Part shown: positions 8,074 through 16,129 of the stretch, piece after piece
How the letters are laid out: each line of letters starts with the position of its first letter
Position numbering within the stretch: position 1 is the stretch's first letter
Source of the DNA: Saccharopolyspora dendranthemae
Lineage (GTDB): Bacteria > Actinomycetota > Actinomycetes > Mycobacteriales > Pseudonocardiaceae
Direction: 5' to 3'
NCBI RefSeq assembly: GCF_007829955.1
Contig: NZ_VIWX01000004.1
Location: 1-64,000, forward strand
DNA: 64,000 nt
Program-made: the position numbers and the translations under genes
The notes under the pieces: generated by a model
Seen by the model: only the letters and a program-made list of their open reading frames with translations
Told to the model about the DNA's origin: nothing
The model's database searches: none

Positions 8074-9237
8074 GTTTGCTGCGAGCACCAGTCCGCTGGT
8101 GGGGACCCCGGTGCCCGCCGTCACCAGGACGTTGCCGACAGCATCGACCTGGTTGACCGCCGTCCCGCGGATCTGCCGCACCCCTTCGGCGATGCCGTTC
8201 ATCCCGTGGATGTAGGCCTCGCCCAGCTGGCCGCCGTGGGTGTTGAGCGGGAGCCGACCACCGTGCTCGATGGCTCCGTCGGCGATGAAGTCCTTGGCCT
8301 CACCCCGGCCGCAGAATCCGAGCTCTTCGAGCTGGACCAGCACGAACGGCGTGAAGTGGTCGTAGAGGATGCCGACCTGCACGTCCTGCGGGCCGATCCC
8401 GGACTGCTCCCACAGCTGGCGCGCCACCAGGCCCATCTCAGGCAGGCCGGTGATGTCGTCCCGGTAGTAGCTGGTCATGGTGAACTGGTCCGGCCCGCTG
8501 CCCTGGGCGGCTCCGGCCACCACCGCGGGCGGGTTCGGCAGGTCGCGGGCGCGATCCAGGCTGGTGATCACCAGCGCCACCCCGCCGTCGCTCTCCTGGC
8601 AGCAGTCCAGCAGCCGCAGCGGCTCGGTGATCCACCGGGAGTTCTGGTGGTCCTCCAGGGTGATCGGACGCTCGTAGAACCACGCGTTCGGATTCGCCGC
8701 GGCGTGCTTGCGGTCGGCGACCGCGATGCGCCCGAAATCCTCGCTCGTCGCGCCGTAGGCGTGCATGTAGCGGCGGGCGAACATGGCCACCTGCGCACCC
8801 GGAGTGCCCAGGCCCATCGGGTAGGACCAGCTGTTGTCCACGCCGGTGGAGGTGGCCTGACCCGACAACCCGGCGTTGAACTGACCGAACCGCTGCCCGG
8901 AGCGCTCGTTGAAGGCGCGGTAGCAGACCACGACCTCGGCCATCCCGGTCGCCACCGCCATCGCCGCCTGCTGCACCGTGGCGCAGGCCGCGCCGCCCCC
9001 GTAGTGGATGCGGCTGAAGTAGCTCAGGTTCGGGATGCCGACCTCGCGGGCCACCGCGACCTCGGTGTTGGTGTCCATCGTGAAGGTGACCAGACCATCC
9101 ACATCGGACGGTTCGAGCCCCGCGTCGGTGATCGCGCCGCGCACGCACTCGGCGGCCAGCTGCAGTTCGCTGCGCCCGGAGTCCTTGGAGAACTCGGTCG
9201 CACCGATCCCCGCGATCGCGGTCTTCCCTGAGATCAT
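8071..9237 (-). CDS. ltp2: Ltp2, thiolase-fold retro-aldol lyase of side-chain degradation
   Basis: Ltp2 works with the DUF35 part of ChsH2 to release propionyl-CoA from the 17-hydroxy C22 side-chain CoA ester, leaving androstenedione. It is a thiolase-fold protein that does not act as a thiolase. The 388-residue sequence shows LTP/SCP-x family marks: GIGATEFSKDSGRS at the start, RIHYGGGAACATVQQAAMA near residue 75, LYDHFTPFVLVQLEELGFC near 285 and LPLNTHGGQLGEAYIHGMN near 325. The start overlaps the chsH1 stop by four bases (ATGA). Last gene of the fadE28-fadE29-chsH2-chsH1-ltp2 operon, in the M. tuberculosis order. Confidence 0.95.
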   Translation of the reverse strand: MISGKTAIAGIGATEFSKDSGRSELQLAAECVRGAITDAGLEPSDVDGLVTFTMDTNTEVAVAREVGIPNLSYFSRIHYGGGAACATVQQAAMAVATGMAEVVVCYRAFNERSGQRFGQFNAGLSGQATSTGVDNSWSYPMGLGTPGAQVAMFARRYMHAYGATSEDFGRIAVADRKHAAANPNAWFYERPITLEDHQNSRWITEPLRLLDCCQESDGGVALVITSLDRARDLPNPPAVVAGAAQGSGPDQFTMTSYYRDDITGLPEMGLVARQLWEQSGIGPQDVQVGILYDHFTPFVLVQLEELGFCGRGEAKDFIADGAIEHGGRLPLNTHGGQLGEAYIHGMNGIAEGVRQIRGTAVNQVDAVGNVLVTAGTGVPTSGLVLAAN

Positions 9238-9659
9238 CGGGCCACCTCCGGCAGCTCCAGCCGAACCCGGCCGGTCACGTGGGTGCCGAGCTGGTTGCGG
9301 CCCAGCACCTCGACGACGAACACTCCCTCGCCCTGCTCCAGGACCTGGCCGTGCATGGTCAGCGTGTCGTAGGCGTAGCAGGGCACGCCGAGCTTGATCG
9401 ACACCCCGCGCACCAGCGCTTCCGGACCCGCCCAGTCGGTGACGTAGCGCTGCACCAGACCGGTCGAGGTCAGGATGTTGAGGAAGATGTCGTCGGAACC
9501 CTTGGCCTGCGCCAGGTCCCGGTCGTGGTGCACGTCCTGGAAGTCGCGGGTCGCGATGGCCGTGCTCACGATGAAGGTCGGAGTGGCGTTGATGCGTTCC
9601 TCCGGCAGGGCGTCGCCGATCGCGACCTCACCCGCCGAACGTGTGCGCGCCAGTGTCAT
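9234..9659 (-). CDS. chsH1: ChsH1, MaoC-like subunit of steroid enoyl-CoA hydratase
   Basis: ChsH1 pairs with the N-terminal half of ChsH2 to hydrate the 17(20)-ene side-chain CoA ester produced by the FadE28/FadE29 dehydrogenase. The 141-residue protein is a single hot-dog domain with the hydratase motif region DFQDVHHDRDLAQAKGSDDIF, in which the Asp-His dyad typical of MaoC hydratases is present. Its ATG overlaps the stop of a 25-codon ORF (9656-9733) that itself overlaps chsH2, and its stop overlaps ltp2. Full length for the family (about 130-140 residues). Confidence 0.94.
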   Translation of the reverse strand: MTLARTRSAGEVAIGDALPEERINATPTFIVSTAIATRDFQDVHHDRDLAQAKGSDDIFLNILTSTGLVQRYVTDWAGPEALVRGVSIKLGVPCYAYDTLTMHGQVLEQGEGVFVVEVLGRNQLGTHVTGRVRLELPEVAR

Positions 9660-9733
9660 GCGTCCTCCCCTGTTCTGCGGGACACCCGCACCCGGTCGGA
9701 CGCATGAGCGCGCGAGCCGAAATCGTCGCTCAT
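9656..9733 (-). CDS. Putative 25-residue ORF coupling chsH2 to chsH1
   Basis: Between chsH2 and chsH1 lies an open frame of 25 codons. Its ATG (9733) overlaps the chsH2 stop as ATGA and its own stop overlaps the chsH1 ATG as ATGA. The peptide begins MSDDFGSRAHASD and ends RRTGEDA; the chsH2 protein ends in PSEDA, and both stops sit in the same 13-base string GGAGGACGCATGA. That string supplies a ribosome site for each following start. I know no protein of this kind. It may act as a translational relay, or it may be by-product of a small duplication of the junction. Whether it is translated is unknown. Confidence 0.35.
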   Translation of the reverse strand: MSDDFGSRAHASDRVRVSRRTGEDA

Positions 9734-10695
9734 GCGTCCTCCGACGGTTTCCAGTACGGCAGCGTGAGTTCGTCGTCGACGCGCTGGTAGGCGACCTGGA
9801 CGCGCTGCCCGATGGTCACCTCTTCCGGGTCGACGTCGTGCAGTTCCCCGAGGATCCGGACGCCCTCGTCGAGCGCGACCAGCGCGATCACCAGCGGCAG
9901 CTTCTTGCCCGGGATCGCGGGACGGTGGTGCACGACGTAGCTGTAGACCTCGCCGAGCCCTTCGGACACCAGGTGGGTGCGCTGGGTGGCACCGCACTCC
10001 GGGCACATCGGCCCCGGCGGGTGCCGCAGCAGTCCGCAGCCGCCGCAGCGCTGGATGCGCAGCTCGCCTGCGGCCGTGCCCTCCCAGAAGTAGGCGGTGT
10101 CCTGGTTGATCGCGGGCCGGATGACCTCGGCCGGCGGCTCCGGTTCCGACTGGGGCTCAGCGGTCTTCGCTTCCGCAGGCTTGAACTTCAGGACGCGGAA
10201 CATCATCTCGGCCACCGGCTCATCGCCGACGTACCAGGTGTTGCGGGTGGTGACGAACCAGCCCTCGCCGAGGCCGGTGGTCTTCGGCCCGACCACCGAG
10301 TCGAGCTTGGTGGTGACCGCGAGCTGCTCGCCGTGCCGGAGGTAGCGGTGGTAGGTCTGCTCGCAGTTGGTCGCGACCACCGAGGTGTACCCGGCTTCGT
10401 CGAGCGCACCCATCATCGAGTAGAGCGGGTCGTCGGGATCGCGCTCGGGGTTGAGCCCGCCCATGGTCCACACCTGCGCCATCGCCGGCGGGGCGACGAG
10501 CCCGCCGTGGACGGACTTCTCGGCGACCTCAGCCGAGGTGTAGACCGGGTTGGCGTCGCCCATCGCCTCGACCCAGTTGTTGATCATCGGCAGGTTCACC
10601 GGATCGCGGGCCGGCCTCGGTGCGCTGGAACCGCGCTCGGCGATCCGGTTGGCCGCCGCGCGGATCTCCTCTGCCTCAGTGGTCGTACTGGTCAT
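9730..10695 (-). CDS. chsH2: ChsH2, MaoC plus DUF35 zinc-ribbon OB-fold fusion
   Basis: The N-terminal MaoC-like half (to about residue 170) forms the heteromeric steroid enoyl-CoA hydratase with ChsH1. The C-terminal DUF35 half (from about residue 195) binds Ltp2 and completes the side-chain aldolase. Visible marks are VHGGLVAPPAMAQVWTMGG and YTSVVATNCEQTYHRYLRHG in the MaoC half, then a zinc ribbon with two CxxC pairs (CGGCG and CPECG) followed by the OB-fold segment EVYSYVVHHRP. Its 321 residues fit the family (311 in M. tuberculosis). A Pro/Glu-rich linker joins the domains. It starts 13 bp after the fadE29 stop. Confidence 0.95.
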   Translation of the reverse strand: MTSTTTEAEEIRAAANRIAERGSSAPRPARDPVNLPMINNWVEAMGDANPVYTSAEVAEKSVHGGLVAPPAMAQVWTMGGLNPERDPDDPLYSMMGALDEAGYTSVVATNCEQTYHRYLRHGEQLAVTTKLDSVVGPKTTGLGEGWFVTTRNTWYVGDEPVAEMMFRVLKFKPAEAKTAEPQSEPEPPAEVIRPAINQDTAYFWEGTAAGELRIQRCGGCGLLRHPPGPMCPECGATQRTHLVSEGLGEVYSYVVHHRPAIPGKKLPLVIALVALDEGVRILGELHDVDPEEVTIGQRVQVAYQRVDDELTLPYWKPSEDA

Positions 10696-10708
10696 GATGC
10701 TCCATTCC

Positions 10709-11863
10709 TCAGCGCGGCACCCGCGGCAGTCCCAGCCCGGCGGTGGCGATCAGCTCGCGCTGGACCTCGCTGACCCCTCCGCCGAAGGTCAGCACGATGT
10801 TCCGCTTGGCCTGAACGTCCAGCCAGTGCAGCAGTTCCGCGGTGTCCTCTTCGGACGGATCGCCGTGCCTGCCGACGATCTCCTCCAGCTCGCGACCCAG
10901 CGTCTGCACGGTCTCGGAGGAGAACACCTTGGTCGCCGAGGCGTCGGCGACCTCCACCGGGCCGAGCGACGCCGACGCGGCGACCTGCCAGTTCAGCAGC
11001 TCGTTGACCCGCTCGAAGGCCCGCACCCGCGCGAGAACCCGCTTCACGTCGGGGAGTTCGAGCAGATCGCGCTCGGCCGCCCAATCACGCACCCGCTCGC
11101 GCAACCCACCGGTGCGGCCCGACGGGCCGAGCATGACGCGCTCGTGGTTGAGCTGGGTCGTGATCAGCTTCCAGCCGCGGTCCTGCTCCCCCACCAGCAT
11201 CGAGGCCGGAACCCGCACGTCGTTGAAGTAGGTCGCGTTGACGTGGTGTGACCCGTCGGCGGTGATGATCGGCGTCCACGAGTAGCCCTCATCGCGGGTG
11301 TCGACGATCAGGATCGAGATGCCCTTGTGCTTGGGCGCATCGGGATTCGTGCGGCAGGCCAGCCAGATGTAGTCCGCGTCGTGCCCCCCGGTGGTGAAGA
11401 TCTTCTGGCCGTTGACGACGTAGTCGTCGCCGTCGCGCACCGCGGTGGTGCGCAACGAGGCGAGGTCGGTGCCCGCGTCCGGTTCGGTGTAGCCGATAGC
11501 GAAGTGCACGTCCCCGGCGAGGATCTTGGGCAGGAAGAAGGCCTTCTGCTCTTCCGTGCCGTAGGTCTGCAGCGTCGGCCCGACGGTCTGCAGCGTCACC
11601 GACGGCAGCTGCACGTCGGCCCTCGACGCCTCGTTGGCGAAGATGTAGTTCTCGACGTCGCCGAAACCGCGCCCGCCGTACTCCTCGGGCCAGCCCACGC
11701 CCATCCAGCCGTCGCGGCCCATCCGGCGGACCACCGCGCGGTGGGCCTCGTCGTGCCGGTCCAGGGCGAGCGCTTCGCGCTCTTCGGGGGTGACGAGGTT
11801 GCTGAAGTACTCGCGCAGCTCGGCCTGCAGCGCCCGCTGCTCCTCGGTGAGTTCGATGAACAC
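10709..11863 (-). CDS. fadE29: FadE29/ChsE2, acyl-CoA dehydrogenase subunit
   Basis: FadE29 is one half of the alpha2beta2 dehydrogenase that desaturates the three-carbon (22-oyl-CoA) steroid side chain. The 384-residue protein has the standard acyl-CoA dehydrogenase domains: the N-terminal helices, the flavin segment YTEPDAGTDLASLRTTAV near residue 130, GQKIFTTGGHDADYIWL near 155 and a C-terminal helical domain ending LIATAGLGLPRVPR. fadE28 ends 9 bp upstream and chsH2 begins 13 bp downstream, so all are co-transcribed. Assignment to the ChsE2 role follows the operon order and the sequence style; single-gene assignment of FadE proteins is otherwise uncertain. Confidence 0.92.
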   Translation of the reverse strand: MFIELTEEQRALQAELREYFSNLVTPEEREALALDRHDEAHRAVVRRMGRDGWMGVGWPEEYGGRGFGDVENYIFANEASRADVQLPSVTLQTVGPTLQTYGTEEQKAFFLPKILAGDVHFAIGYTEPDAGTDLASLRTTAVRDGDDYVVNGQKIFTTGGHDADYIWLACRTNPDAPKHKGISILIVDTRDEGYSWTPIITADGSHHVNATYFNDVRVPASMLVGEQDRGWKLITTQLNHERVMLGPSGRTGGLRERVRDWAAERDLLELPDVKRVLARVRAFERVNELLNWQVAASASLGPVEVADASATKVFSSETVQTLGRELEEIVGRHGDPSEEDTAELLHWLDVQAKRNIVLTFGGGVSEVQRELIATAGLGLPRVPR

Positions 11864-11872
11864 GGCTTCTCC

Positions 11873-12928
11873 TCAGGCGTGTCGGGCGAGGACGTCGACG
11901 CGGTGCGCGGCGCCGCCCGCGAGCCGCGCCAGGTCCTTGACCTGCGAGTAGTAGCGGTGCATGGGGTAGGTGATGTCCACGCCGAGCCCGCCGTGCAGGT
12001 GGTGGCAGGTGTGCATCGCGGCAGGTGCCTGGTCGGTGAGCCAGAAGGCGGCGACGTCGAGGTCTTCACCCGCGTCGCGCCCGGTGCCCAAACGCCAGGA
12101 CGCCGACAGCGCCGCCAGGTGCAGGGTCCGGTTGACGACGTAGACGTCGGCGATCTGCTGCGCGACGGCCTGGAAGGCCGCCAGCGGCTTGCCGAACTGG
12201 TGCCGCGTGCGCAGGTGCTCGGCGGTGAGCTCCAGCGCCGCGGCCACTGCTCCGTCTCCCAGCGCGCACATCCCCGCGAGAGCGCAGGAGTGCACGTCGT
12301 CGAGGACCGCTTCGCTCGGCGAGCCGAGGACTTCGCCTTCGACGTCGTCGAGGTCCACGACCCACTCCACGCCGACCGAGGAGCGCACCGAGCGCAGCGT
12401 CACGCCGTCGGCGTGCGGGTCGACCAGCAGGATCGCGGGCCCCTGCTCGGTGCTGGCGGACACCAGCAGGCGGTGCGCGGTGTCGGCGTGCAGCACGCCG
12501 GTCTTGCGCCCGGTGACGCGTGATTTCTCCGACACCGTGCGGGGTTTCGTCGGCAGCGGGGCGGAGGCCTCGTTGAGCGCCGCGCTGAACACGCGTCCGG
12601 GCTCGGCGAGCAACCGCTCCTGCTGGGACTCGTCGGCGTGCCGCGCGATCGGCAGGACGCCGAAGGCCAGCGTCGCCAGCGCCGGGACGCCGACCCCGGC
12701 CTTGCCCACCTCGGCGAGCACCAGACCGACCTCGAGCGGGCCGAGTCCGGCCCCGCCCAGGCGCTCGGGGACCGGCAGCGAGAGCAAGCCCGACTCCCCC
12801 AGCGCCTTCCACACCGACTCATCGAAACCGATTCCAGTTGAGGCGGCGGCTCGCTCGGTCTCCTTGGCCAGAACTTCAGCCGCCAGATCCCTCACTGCCT
12901 GCTGCGTCTCCCCGAGCGTGAACTCCAT
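11873..12928 (-). CDS. fadE28: FadE28/ChsE1, acyl-CoA dehydrogenase subunit
   Basis: Partner of FadE29 in the heterotetrameric 22-oyl-CoA steroid dehydrogenase. From the ATG at 12928 (GAGGGGGCGGG upstream) the protein has 351 residues and begins MEFTLGETQQAVRDLAAEV. It is a shorter, degenerate acyl-CoA dehydrogenase with the C-terminal pattern RHQFGKPLAAFQAVAQQIAD and HHLHGGLGVDITYPMHRYY. In this family only two of the four FAD sites of the complex are used, and the FadE28-type chain is the shorter one. An ATG at 12955 in frame is a less likely start. A KstR operator lies 32 bp upstream of the chosen start, so this is the first gene of the side-chain operon. Confidence 0.92.
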   Translation of the reverse strand: MEFTLGETQQAVRDLAAEVLAKETERAAASTGIGFDESVWKALGESGLLSLPVPERLGGAGLGPLEVGLVLAEVGKAGVGVPALATLAFGVLPIARHADESQQERLLAEPGRVFSAALNEASAPLPTKPRTVSEKSRVTGRKTGVLHADTAHRLLVSASTEQGPAILLVDPHADGVTLRSVRSSVGVEWVVDLDDVEGEVLGSPSEAVLDDVHSCALAGMCALGDGAVAAALELTAEHLRTRHQFGKPLAAFQAVAQQIADVYVVNRTLHLAALSASWRLGTGRDAGEDLDVAAFWLTDQAPAAMHTCHHLHGGLGVDITYPMHRYYSQVKDLARLAGGAAHRVDVLARHA

Positions 12929-12959
12929 CCCGCCCCCTCGACCAACCCTGGCCACGTTG

Positions 12960-12973
12960 TGAAACTTGTTCTA
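12960..12973. promoter_or_regulatory. KstR operator of the side-chain operon
   Basis: TGAAACTTGTTCTA fits TnnAACnnGTTnnA exactly, 32 bp upstream of the fadE28 ATG. It would control fadE28-fadE29-chsH2-chsH1-ltp2. Confidence 0.85.
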
Positions 12974-13030
12974 CTACTACCGTCCCAGCGACCCCTTGCG
13001 CAAGCCTCGGGAACCGCGCGCGAGGCGCTC

Positions 13031-13061
13031 CGCTCCCGTCGCGCGAAAGGCGACGGGAGCG
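13031..13061 (-). terminator. Hairpin downstream of fadE34
   Basis: A 12-bp perfect stem (13031-13042 with 13050-13061) with a 7-base loop lies about 90 bp after the fadE34 stop and before the fadE28 promoter. It probably insulates the two minus-strand units. Confidence 0.65.
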
Positions 13062-13153
13062 AGCACCGGAAGCCGTCGAGCCGTGCCGCGCACGAACCCG
13101 GCGGAGGCCGCGCTCAGCCCGCACCGGTGAGCTCGGGGAGTCGCTCGACACCC

Positions 13154-15253
13154 CTAGCGCGGCAGCCCGAGGATCCGCTCGGCGATCACGTTGAGCAGGA
13201 TCTGCGTGGTGCCGCCCGCGATCGACAGCGCACGAGTGAGCAGCACCTCGTGCACCGGTTCCGCCTCCATCACGAGCGCTTCGGCACCGAGCACCTCGAC
13301 GCCGAGCTCCGCGACGTTCTGGCGGTGCCAGACGCCCAGCAACTTCTCCACGCTGGACTCGGCGCCCGGCCCCTTCCCCTGCAAGCTGCGCAGCGTCGCC
13401 CGCAACCGCAGCAACGATCCGGCCAGTCCTTCGACGACGGCGGCGCCCAGGCGTTCTCGCACCGACGGGTCGGTGTCCGCGGTATCGGCCAGCAGCCGCT
13501 CGACCTCCTGGCCGAGGCTCGAGCCGCCGCCGAGCGCGACGCGCTCGTTGGCCAGCGTGGTGCGCGCGAGCTTCCAGCCCTGGCCCGGTTCGGCGACCAG
13601 GCACTCGTCCGGGACGAAGACGTCGTCGAGGAACACCTCGTTGAACCGCTCGACACCGGTGATCTCGCGCAGCGGGCGGACCGTGACGCCCTCGGAGCGC
13701 ATGTCGACCACGAAGTAGCTGATGCCGCGGTGCTTCGGCGCGTCCGGGTCGGTGCGGGCCAGGCAGATCCCCCAGTCCGCTTCCTGGGCCAGGGAGGTCC
13801 ACACCTTCTGCCCGGTCAGCTTCCACCCGCCGTCGACGCGTTCGGCCTTGGTGCGCAGACCGGCGAGGTCGGAGCCGGCGCCCGGTTCGGAGAACAGCTG
13901 GCACCAGACGATCTCGCCGCGCAGGGTCGGCCAGACGAACCGCTCCCGCTGGGCGTCGGTCCCGTGCTCGACGATCGTCGGCACGGCCCAGTTGCCCACG
14001 ACCATGTCCGGGCGCTGCACGCCCGCCCGGTCCAGTTCCTCGTCGATGAGCAGCTGCTCGTGCGGGGTCGCGCCGCAGCCGTAGGGCTTCGGCCAGTGCG
14101 GGGCGAGGTAACCGGTCTCGGCGAGCCGGATTCGCTGCTGCTGCGGGGAGAGCCCGGCGATCTCCTCGACCGCGCCGCGGATCTCACCGCGCCGCTCCTC
14201 GGGGAGTTCGGTGGACAGGCTCAGCGTCCTGCGCGCTCCGGACGCGGAGAGGTCCGCGACCCGGCGGCGCCAGACGGCGGAACCTCCGACGGTCTGCCGC
14301 AGCGCCAGCGCTCGCCGCAGGTAGAGGTGCGCGTCGTGCTCCCAGGTGAAGCCGATGCCGCCGAGCACCTGGATGCAGTCCTTGGCGACCTCCACCGCTG
14401 CGTCGAAGACCGCCGCTCCCGCCACCGCCGCCGCCAGCGGGTGCTCGTCGGGTGCGTCCTCGGCCGCGCGCGCGGCGTCCCAGGCCAGGGCGGTGGCCTT
14501 CTCGACCTTGCACAGCATCTGGGCGCAGAGGTGCTTGATCGCCTGGAACGACCCGATGACCTGGCCGAACTGCTCGCGGGTGCGGGCGTAGTCGACCGCG
14601 GTGCGCAGGCACCACCCGGCGATCCCGGCGGCCTCGGCGGCGGCGAGCGTGACCGCGAGGTCGCGCACGTCACGGCCGGCCAGGACGTTCTCCGCAGGAA
14701 CCGCGACGTCGTGCAGCACGACCTCGGCGACGGGCCGGGACGGGTCGAGCGAGGGGCGGGCCGTTCGCTCGACCTGCTCCGCGCCGACCAGGAACCAGAC
14801 GTCCTGCTCGTCCACCCGGGCGCACAGCAGCAGGTGGGTCACGCCCATGGCACCGGGAACGGCGCCGATGCGGCCGGACACCACGAGCTCGTCGCCTGAT
14901 CGGGTCCCGACCAGCTCGCCGGGTTCCAGGGCGAGGGCCGCGGTGGCCCTGCCTTCGGCGAAGTCCGCCCCGCCGAGCAGCCCGACCGCCACGGCGGTCG
15001 ACCACACCGGTCCGGGCACCAGCGCGTCGGCGGCCTGCTCCAGCCCGGCCGCGAGATCGGCCAGGGTGCCGATCTGCTCGGTGATCAAGGAGAAGACGCC
15101 GATCTCGGTCAGGCCGGTCCAGGTCTCCTCCTCGTGCCAGACCGGGGCATCGGCGTTCTCCAGCTTGCGCACCGGGTCGGTGCCCAAGCCCTCGGCCCAG
15201 GACCGGATGGATTCCTGCAGCCCTCGCTGCTCCTCGGTGATCGCGATCGGCAC
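13154..15253 (-). CDS. fadE34: FadE34-type two-domain acyl-CoA dehydrogenase
   Basis: This 699-residue protein carries two acyl-CoA dehydrogenase units in one chain, as M. tuberculosis FadE34 (711 residues) does. The first half ends near residue 335 with CIQVLGGIGFTWEHDAHLYL. The second half has the complete flavin-binding segment LFSEPGAGSDLAGLRTKAE and GQKVWTSLAQEADWGICLARTD, and ends SIAGGTTQILLNVIAERILG. It replaces an alpha-beta heterodimer by internal fusion. FadE34 proteins oxidise steroid acyl-CoA with a five-carbon side chain. The GTG at 15253 starts it; a perfectly symmetric KstR operator lies 35 bp upstream. In M. tuberculosis fadE34 is next to kstR; here a four-gene cassette lies between them. 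Confidence 0.93.
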   Translation of the reverse strand: MPIAITEEQRGLQESIRSWAEGLGTDPVRKLENADAPVWHEEETWTGLTEIGVFSLITEQIGTLADLAAGLEQAADALVPGPVWSTAVAVGLLGGADFAEGRATAALALEPGELVGTRSGDELVVSGRIGAVPGAMGVTHLLLCARVDEQDVWFLVGAEQVERTARPSLDPSRPVAEVVLHDVAVPAENVLAGRDVRDLAVTLAAAEAAGIAGWCLRTAVDYARTREQFGQVIGSFQAIKHLCAQMLCKVEKATALAWDAARAAEDAPDEHPLAAAVAGAAVFDAAVEVAKDCIQVLGGIGFTWEHDAHLYLRRALALRQTVGGSAVWRRRVADLSASGARRTLSLSTELPEERRGEIRGAVEEIAGLSPQQQRIRLAETGYLAPHWPKPYGCGATPHEQLLIDEELDRAGVQRPDMVVGNWAVPTIVEHGTDAQRERFVWPTLRGEIVWCQLFSEPGAGSDLAGLRTKAERVDGGWKLTGQKVWTSLAQEADWGICLARTDPDAPKHRGISYFVVDMRSEGVTVRPLREITGVERFNEVFLDDVFVPDECLVAEPGQGWKLARTTLANERVALGGGSSLGQEVERLLADTADTDPSVRERLGAAVVEGLAGSLLRLRATLRSLQGKGPGAESSVEKLLGVWHRQNVAELGVEVLGAEALVMEAEPVHEVLLTRALSIAGGTTQILLNVIAERILGLPR

Positions 15254-15287
15254 AACGCCTCCTCGTCCGCGCCCGCACTGCGAGAAT

Positions 15288-15301
15288 TAGAACATGTTCT
15301 A
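15288..15301. promoter_or_regulatory. KstR operator, perfect palindrome
   Basis: TAGAACATGTTCTA is a perfect 14-bp palindrome and fits the KstR consensus exactly. It is the strongest site in the window. It lies 35 bp from the fadE34 start and 66 bp from the divergent methyltransferase start, so it may control both. Confidence 0.9.
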
Positions 15302-15366
15302 ACAAGCTAGCGGGTGGACCGGGTACCCTGCAATGCGCACCAGCAGCTAGTCGAAAGAGGCACCAC

Positions 15367-16050
15367 GTGACGCAGGGATCGACCACCGAACGCGAGCACC
15401 ACCCGTCGATGCCTGCGGAACTGCTCGACCTCGCCGAGCGAGCGACCGGGTTCATGCCCACCGACGAGGGTCTGGCACTGCACGAGACCGCCACCGCCTA
15501 CCTGGGGACGGGCGTGGGCGTCGAGATCGGCACCTACTGCGGGAAGTCCACGATCTTCCTGGGTGCTGCCGCGCGCAGCACCGGCGGCCGGATCGTCACG
15601 GTCGACCACCACCGCGGCTCCGAGGAGCACCAGCCCGGCTGGGAGTACCACGACCCGGGCCTGGTCGACGCCACCGTCGGCAAGCTCGACACCCTCGGCG
15701 AGTTCCGCCGCACCCTCGCCCGGGCGGGGCTGGAGGACGAGGTCACGGCCGTCGTCGGCCGCTCCGGCACGATCGCCGGCTTCTGGCGGACCCCGCTGAC
15801 CTTCCTGTTCATCGACGGCGGCCACACCGAGGAGGCCGCCATCACCGACTACGAGGGCTGGGCGCACTGGCTCGCACCGGGCGGCGCGCTGGTCATCCAC
15901 GACGTCTTCCCGAACCCCGAGGACGGCGGCCAGGCCCCGTACAACATCTACCGGCGCGCGCTGGACACGGGAGCCTTCACCGAAACGCGGGTCACCGGCT
16001 CGATGCGCGTCCTCGAACGCACCGCAGGAGAGCCCGGCGCCCTCCCCTGA
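15367..16050 (+). CDS. Class I SAM-dependent methyltransferase (Methyltransf_24 type)
   Basis: The 227-residue protein (GTG at 15367 after GAGG) has a Rossmann methyltransferase fold of the Methyltransf_24 group: the glycine loop as VGVEIGTYCGKSTIFLGAAA near residue 50, the acidic turn IVTVDHHRGSEEH near 78, and FLFIDGGHTEEAAITDYEGW near 143 followed by LVIHDVFPNPEDGG. The substrate is unknown. It is divergent from fadE34 with a KstR operator between, and convergent with the cyclase-fold gene at 16130. The neighbouring glycosyltransferase, second methyltransferase and cyclase-fold gene suggest a common small pathway on a glycan or glycolipid; this is inference. Confidence 0.85.
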   Translation: MTQGSTTEREHHPSMPAELLDLAERATGFMPTDEGLALHETATAYLGTGVGVEIGTYCGKSTIFLGAAARSTGGRIVTVDHHRGSEEHQPGWEYHDPGLVDATVGKLDTLGEFRRTLARAGLEDEVTAVVGRSGTIAGFWRTPLTFLFIDGGHTEEAAITDYEGWAHWLAPGGALVIHDVFPNPEDGGQAPYNIYRRALDTGAFTETRVTGSMRVLERTAGEPGALP

Positions 16051-16054
16051 CAGT

Positions 16055-16100
16055 TCGTGGGGTGGGGGAAGTTTTCATGAAAACTTCCCCCACCCCACGA
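16055..16100. terminator. Perfect 46-bp palindrome between convergent genes
   Basis: Bases 16055-16077 are the exact reverse complement of 16078-16100, giving 23-bp arms without a spacer. It begins 5 bp after the methyltransferase stop and ends 29 bp before the stop of the convergent cyclase-fold gene. It probably works as a two-way terminator. Confidence 0.8.
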
Positions 16101-16129
16101 CTTCACCGCCTCCGGCCGCGGTGGCGGTA

